Shown: piece by piece, positions 20,441-24,748 of the stretch
Numbering within the stretch: the first letter of the stretch is position 1
How the letters are laid out: each line of letters starts with the position of its first letter
DNA from: Pelargonium nanum
Taxonomy: Eukaryota > Streptophyta > Magnoliopsida > Geraniales > Geraniaceae
Length of the DNA stretch: 24,748 nt
NCBI GenBank assembly: GCA_036897485.1
Contig: JAYMTF010001268.1
Coordinates: forward strand, 1-24,748
Direction of reading: 5' to 3'
Translations under genes and position numbers: made by a program
Notes under the pieces: generated by a model
Told to the model about the DNA's origin: nothing
Database searches by the model: none
What the model saw: the letters and a program-made list of their open reading frames with translations, nothing else

Positions 20441-21584
20441 GTGAGCCTCACTTTTAAACTGTAACTGTAAAATGTGTTGTATTGATATGGTAGTGCTTGT
20501 TGACATTTGCGTCATTGAGATATTTCATCGAGATGCAGTTGGGCTATGCTTAGTTAATTTTGCATCATCAATTGTGAAAATTATTGCATTCTTTCTTGTT
20601 TTCCATAGACTTTTAAAATTTGAAATCAGTTTGTAGTGTCTTGCTGAAGGTAGGTGTGCTGTCTTGTTTTGCAGGCTTGAAACTTTGTTTACTTCTTTCT
20701 TTTATCACGTAGGAGTTGTGTGCAATAGTTCATGACGGTTTTGAATGAGAGTAAGAGTGAGGAATCTCTTTTCAAGACCGACTCTCCCACTCTAGTTGTT
20801 TTCTTTCTTTACATCAAACGTAGCTGCTTCAGCTAGGGAATCAAATTGCTATATATTACCAAAATAAGCATGAATGTCATGCTTGCTTATTCATTAATAG
20901 GCCATATTAAATTGGATATGCCATTATCAGAATGAGTGTTGCACAATAAATGGTGCACAACATCTTTGAAGGGGATCGAAGGCTTCTTGTATAAAATTTA
21001 CTAGGATTAGTACTCATTGAATTCATAGCCTTGTCTCATGTAAACCAATCACTGGCTGGACTCATCAAGCAAGAACATTTACTGGTTAAGTAGACCTATG
21101 AAGCACCGACACTCTCCTCCACAAGAGTGTCGGGGTCCAACTACCGAATCGGACACAACACGCTCCCAACATGTGTCCAACACGGGAACCTGCGGTTATA
21201 TTTGAAAATAAATAAATAACAAATCGGACACGCTCCAACATGTCAAAAGTCGTATGATTTAGTAACCATGTTTTGCATTTTTTTTGTTTGGGGTAAAGAT
21301 AATGGTACAAAATCCTATTTCAGACTTCAAGTTCGCTTAGCCTCTGTCTCTCTCTGGTGCAGATACATGTGCAACATACAGGCTATAGCTAATGACATGC
21401 GTTTTCTATTTGAGGATGTTGCTTATTAGTTATCAATCTTGTAGAAAGGATGGGCAGCAACTGCTAATTCACTGATTTATCCAGAGTTGGCTCCAAAAGA
21501 GGATTAGAGACTCATGGTAACTGGGAATTGCACAATGTACTTATCTGATTGTGAAAATAGGATGTTTCTGCTTAGTGTGTATGT
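20441..21584. other. Intergenic DNA, no gene seen
   Basis: No further exon of the pseudouridine synthase relic can be recognised. One hairpin-forming repeat lies at 21106-21133. The remainder has no coding or RNA-gene pattern that I can support. Confidence 0.5.
21106..21133. repeat. Perfect 10-bp inverted repeat with 8-base loop
   Basis: CCGACACTCT (21106-21115) and AGAGTGTCGG (21124-21133) are exact inverted copies. The sequence after them repeats the words ATCGGACAC, CACGCTCC and AACATGT two times each up to about 21243, so this is probably the edge of a worn repetitive element rather than a terminator. Confidence 0.7.
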
Positions 21585-21703
21585 ACATAGTGCCGGACGA
21601 ACACTCAGTAGGGCAAGTGGTTGATTTCACTTGTTCCCTCGAGATCACAGTTTCGAACCTCAGTGTTGGTTCGCTCGTTGATAAAAAAAAACATAGTGCC
21701 GGA
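21585..21703 (+). mobile_element. Short tRNA-derived SINE with 13-bp target-site duplication
   Basis: ACATAGTGCCGGA is found at 21585-21597 and 21691-21703 and encloses only 93 bp. Inside are an A box-like AGGGCAAGTGGTT (about 21610-21622) and a B box-like GTTTCGAACCTC (about 21651-21662), with an A-run tail (21683-21690) directly before the right repeat. The perfect duplication suggests a fairly recent insertion. The body is short for a plant SINE and holds little beyond the tRNA-related part. Confidence 0.8.
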
Positions 21704-23475
21704 ATCTTTAGTAGTCATGTGTGTGTATTTGTGAAATCACGGAGAAATGTGCTTATTATGCACAAGTATGAGCCCAGGTCAACATATTGCTTAAGATGGG
21801 TGTAACCAATTCTTTGCTCCAATCAAGGTGATTTTGCTGGCTGAACTACACTATTGTATGATTCTGTTTGAAAAATCACAAGTTAAATGATAAGTTAAGG
21901 AGCAACATAGGCGTTCGAGCACCATGTTGCCACCCATTATCGAAAGATCGGGCATTTCAATGGCTTGAATACATCTTTGAAGGGTCCGAAAACTCGTGTG
22001 GAGGACATCTTTTGCGCCCAAACATGAGATCCATCCGGACGAGCATGTGAGAGAGATCCCACACCCCGATACTCTCCGCCTCACCAAATTGCCTTCAAGG
22101 TCATCGTCTCTCTAGGTAACTGTCAAGACAGTTTCTTGATGGGTCACCTTTAGTGTTCTAGACGCGCTCGTGAGATTAGAACTCAAACATTTAAACTTAA
22201 GTGGGTCTTGAAGCGGACTCCACTCCTCTACAGCCAGTCACGCAATGAAATATGACGATCTTGGGTTGTATGTACAAATAATCTCCTCCGTGGTAAGACG
22301 GGGGAACTTCAACCGACATTTGAGACTTTATCCCTTTAGATTCTCTCTGACTTTTGTACTTTCCGAATTGGATTCTTGCTCTCATGCTTGAGGCGTGTCA
22401 TTAAAAATATACATTTTGTCACCTTACAAAGACGACAAGATCCCCCAGATCCAAGAAGCTTTCAATATATTGGATTTGGAACATATCTAGAAAAATATAC
22501 TAACACATGAATAAAATGACCACATTAGAGGTGCGTTAGAATATCTCTCCCATTTTCTCATGTCTCCATCTCACTACGTACCTTTTATAAAAACGTGTAT
22601 GTCTTGAAACATTATGTCGTTTGACATATAACTATTTGTCGATAATTGTTTCATCGGGCACACATACACTTATGATATGCGGTTAATCCGCGTTAGGAGA
22701 TAAAAAGATATATAAAAGACATGCAACATGATATTTTGGCAACCAAAAGGGACACATGATTGCCAATTCAACTTTTATCCCATGCATCTTTTTGTATACC
22801 AATTAGCAATAGCAGCCCCAACTTACACTTCCTTTCCGTCCAACTTCCAACAACGCTTTTCACGTTTTCTTTTTTACCAATTAACTTATCATCTTCCTTC
22901 TTTTTATAACCAAAACTCTCCATTGGTTTTATCAGTGTAAAATTTCAAGACGTTGACACCAACTCTTGACTTCTTTTACCAATCACACAAATGTTTTATA
23001 CTGATATTTTGTACAAACAAAAGAAAATTCCAGAGATGGGTTTGGCAGGAACAAAAGCAAATTAATTCCAAACGTGGTTTTGGTCAGACATTGCTATCGT
23101 AAATTGGCAAAGTAGGGTTTGAAGAGACTGCAAAATATATGTTCCCATGCTACGTATTTGCAGCCATGCAATTATGGTACGACGCATGGATGTATGTGTA
23201 TAGGTAGGTGGTGACGTATGTTACTACAAATGGACCAATAAAAGCTGCTCATTAATAAGATAACCAGTACTGTGCATGCACAAATCATATGGCTTCTTTA
23301 TACGTCAACAAGAACCATCAACAGTTCATCAACAAAATCTGATTATTGGGTCTTTTTGGAGAATGGAACAAGTGTATCCTTCCATCACCTTACATGTATT
23401 TGTTTGGAATTCGAAATGACATCATGGCCTCAGTGGCTAATAGATCTGGACCCTTGTATATTTTGGGTGCACAAC
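21704..23475. other. Intergenic DNA with an unidentified GC-richer stretch, no gene seen
   Basis: Between about 21890 and 22400 the sequence is richer in GC and CpG than its flanks and has short open frames on both strands (21851-22087 minus, 22197-22385 minus, 21868-22050 plus) without motifs. This looks like a decayed repeat, but I cannot name it. From 22400 to 23475 the DNA is AT-rich and featureless. Confidence 0.45.
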
Positions 23476-23748
23476 AAAAACGCCAAACACCTAGGGGTAG
23501 TGGCGCAGTTAGCAACACAAGTTGCGTGAATGGGAAGAGCGTTTGCATTCGATCTCCGCTCAACACACTCTTAGGGAGAGAGATGAGCTTTAACTGTGAC
23601 TTACCCATGTGGATTAGTCTGGGTACGATAAAACAGCTTGAAGGTGCCAACCGCGAGTTTGTGGAGCTGCTCAGAAACCATGACAACCGCGTATTTACGT
23701 GCCTGCTCAAGAACTTCATAGTTTAGACCGAAAAAAACACCAAACATC
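23476..23748 (+). mobile_element. tRNA-derived SINE-like element with imperfect 16-bp duplication
   Basis: AAAAACGCCAAACACC (23476-23491) and AAAAACACCAAACATC (23733-23748) differ at three positions and enclose about 241 bp. The insert opens with GGGTAGTGGCGCAGTTAGC (about 23495-23513), a clear A box as in tRNA genes. A B box-like GCATTCGATCTCC lies at about 23545-23557, and an A-run tail (from 23731) precedes the right repeat. Long open frames cross it on both strands (126 codons plus, 109 codons minus) but have no family signature; they result from the element's GC-richer composition. Confidence 0.6.
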
Positions 23749-24748
23749 CTCTTAAAATTTAGAAAAATGAAAAGCTTTTCCTATAACTAAATATATATAA
23801 ACATAATCTTGTAAATAAAGGTGGCTGAATTCAAGGCAAATTGGAACCTAATCTTGTAATCAAGATAAGATGTGTTTTTCATATATATATATATATACAT
23901 ATAAATTAAAATGTGGTTGCCTTTTTATCCTCCACCAAAGTGATATGTATATATCACATTTTTAGTGATTGCTTCCAATCAATCTCATCAATTATTTTTG
24001 TATCTTTTTGGACCTCTCCTCCTCCTTATCTCACTACTCTTCCACGTAGCTTCTCGAACTCAATAATTTTCATTTTATTTCCTGTTTATACCTACAGTTT
24101 ATTAAAGTCTTGAATTTTGTGTTTCCATGTTGCATTCTTCTAGGAAATACCAAACAGAAACATGTTGTTTTCCACATTTATTACACTACTGCTACTTATA
24201 AACTGTGATGTCTAACAATAAATGTAAAATATTTAATGAATCTAGAAATTTCTGGTGTACGCACAACAATTATTCTTGAAAAATAAAAGCAAAACGTTGA
24301 TGGTTGAGATTATAAGAAAAGAACGTGAAGATCCATATTGGTGAGGCCAAATGGCTGAGTAGCAGCCACTACTCAAAGGTAAGTTTCAACGAAGAGTCAA
24401 ATTGTTAGAGCCACGAATTAAACAACAATATTATTATAGAATGGAATATAATGCAGTAGATACGATACGAAAATTGATAACGATGATTGTGAAAATAATA
24501 TCTGAAAATGACTGCGCCACAAATTGGGTACAGGAGGGGATGGGATGTACAAAAGTTGGATTTCGTCAGCACAGATAAATAAATTGAAACATTAAAAATG
24601 ACAGCCAATATTAGTTTACTACTGTTTTTTTTTTTGGAGGGTTAGCTTTTGTTACATCATTCGTCTTTGTCTTTGATAAAAAGAAATTTATCTTTCTTTA
24701 CTTTTGAACAGAAAATTAAAAAACTAATAGCATATGATATAATATACT
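23749..24748. other. AT-rich intergenic DNA, no gene seen
   Basis: Contains an (AT)n run at about 23881-23896 and scattered A/T tracts. Short open frames at 23913-24113 (plus) and 24405-24608 (minus) are low-complexity with no motifs. Confidence 0.55.

Noticed and set aside
23346..23726. 126-codon plus-strand ORF, plus overlapping 85-codon plus and 109-codon minus ORFs
   Set aside because: They lie largely inside a SINE-like element with tRNA-type boxes and flanking repeats, and none shows a family motif.
24345..24395. tRNA-like word GGCCAAATGGCTGAGTAGC
   Set aside because: It resembles an A box, but there is no B box at the right distance and no flanking duplication.

Overview
This is nuclear DNA from a flowering plant, most likely a eudicot. 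It is AT-rich, genes are split by many GT-AG introns, intergenic DNA is long, and there are plant-type SINE, Stowaway and LINE remnants. The longest open frames mostly trace single exons or chance reading, so I rebuilt the genes by splicing in frame and checking phase at every junction. I cannot name the species.

Layout. Positions 1-4140 are gene-poor: a minus-oriented retroposed segment at 1048-1338 lies between perfect 18-bp repeats, and a decayed plant LINE-type RNase H domain lies at 2551-3028. A GC-richer promoter and leader (about 4140-4480) opens into a complete 20-exon MICRORCHIDIA (MORC) gene on the + strand (4481-14191, 844 aa). Its neighbour is convergent: a membrane-anchored ubiquitin-fold (MUB) gene on the - strand (18670 down to 15011, three coding exons, 118 aa, ending in a CaaX prenylation box). 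Its last intron carries several tRNA-derived SINE-like copies and its first carries a Stowaway-like MITE. Divergent from MUB, at 19170-20440, is a broken copy of an RluA-type RNA pseudouridine synthase gene (plant RNA pseudouridine synthase 7 type) that keeps exon borders but has frameshifts and stops. Beyond it, two more SINE-like insertions (21598-21690 and 23492-23732) have target-site duplications. The rest of the right end has no gene I can support.

Function. MORC proteins are GHKL ATPases that compact chromatin and reinforce transposon silencing. MUBs are prenylated ubiquitin-fold proteins that dock some ubiquitin-conjugating enzymes at the plasma membrane. Nothing suggests the two genes act together; they share only a convergent 3' interval of about 820 bp.

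The points most worth a second look are a Gly-to-Cys change in the MORC ATP-lid motif, a paired SUMO-site and SUMO-interacting motif at the MORC N terminus, the pseudouridine synthase relic, and an intron-retention form of MUB that would lose its membrane anchor.
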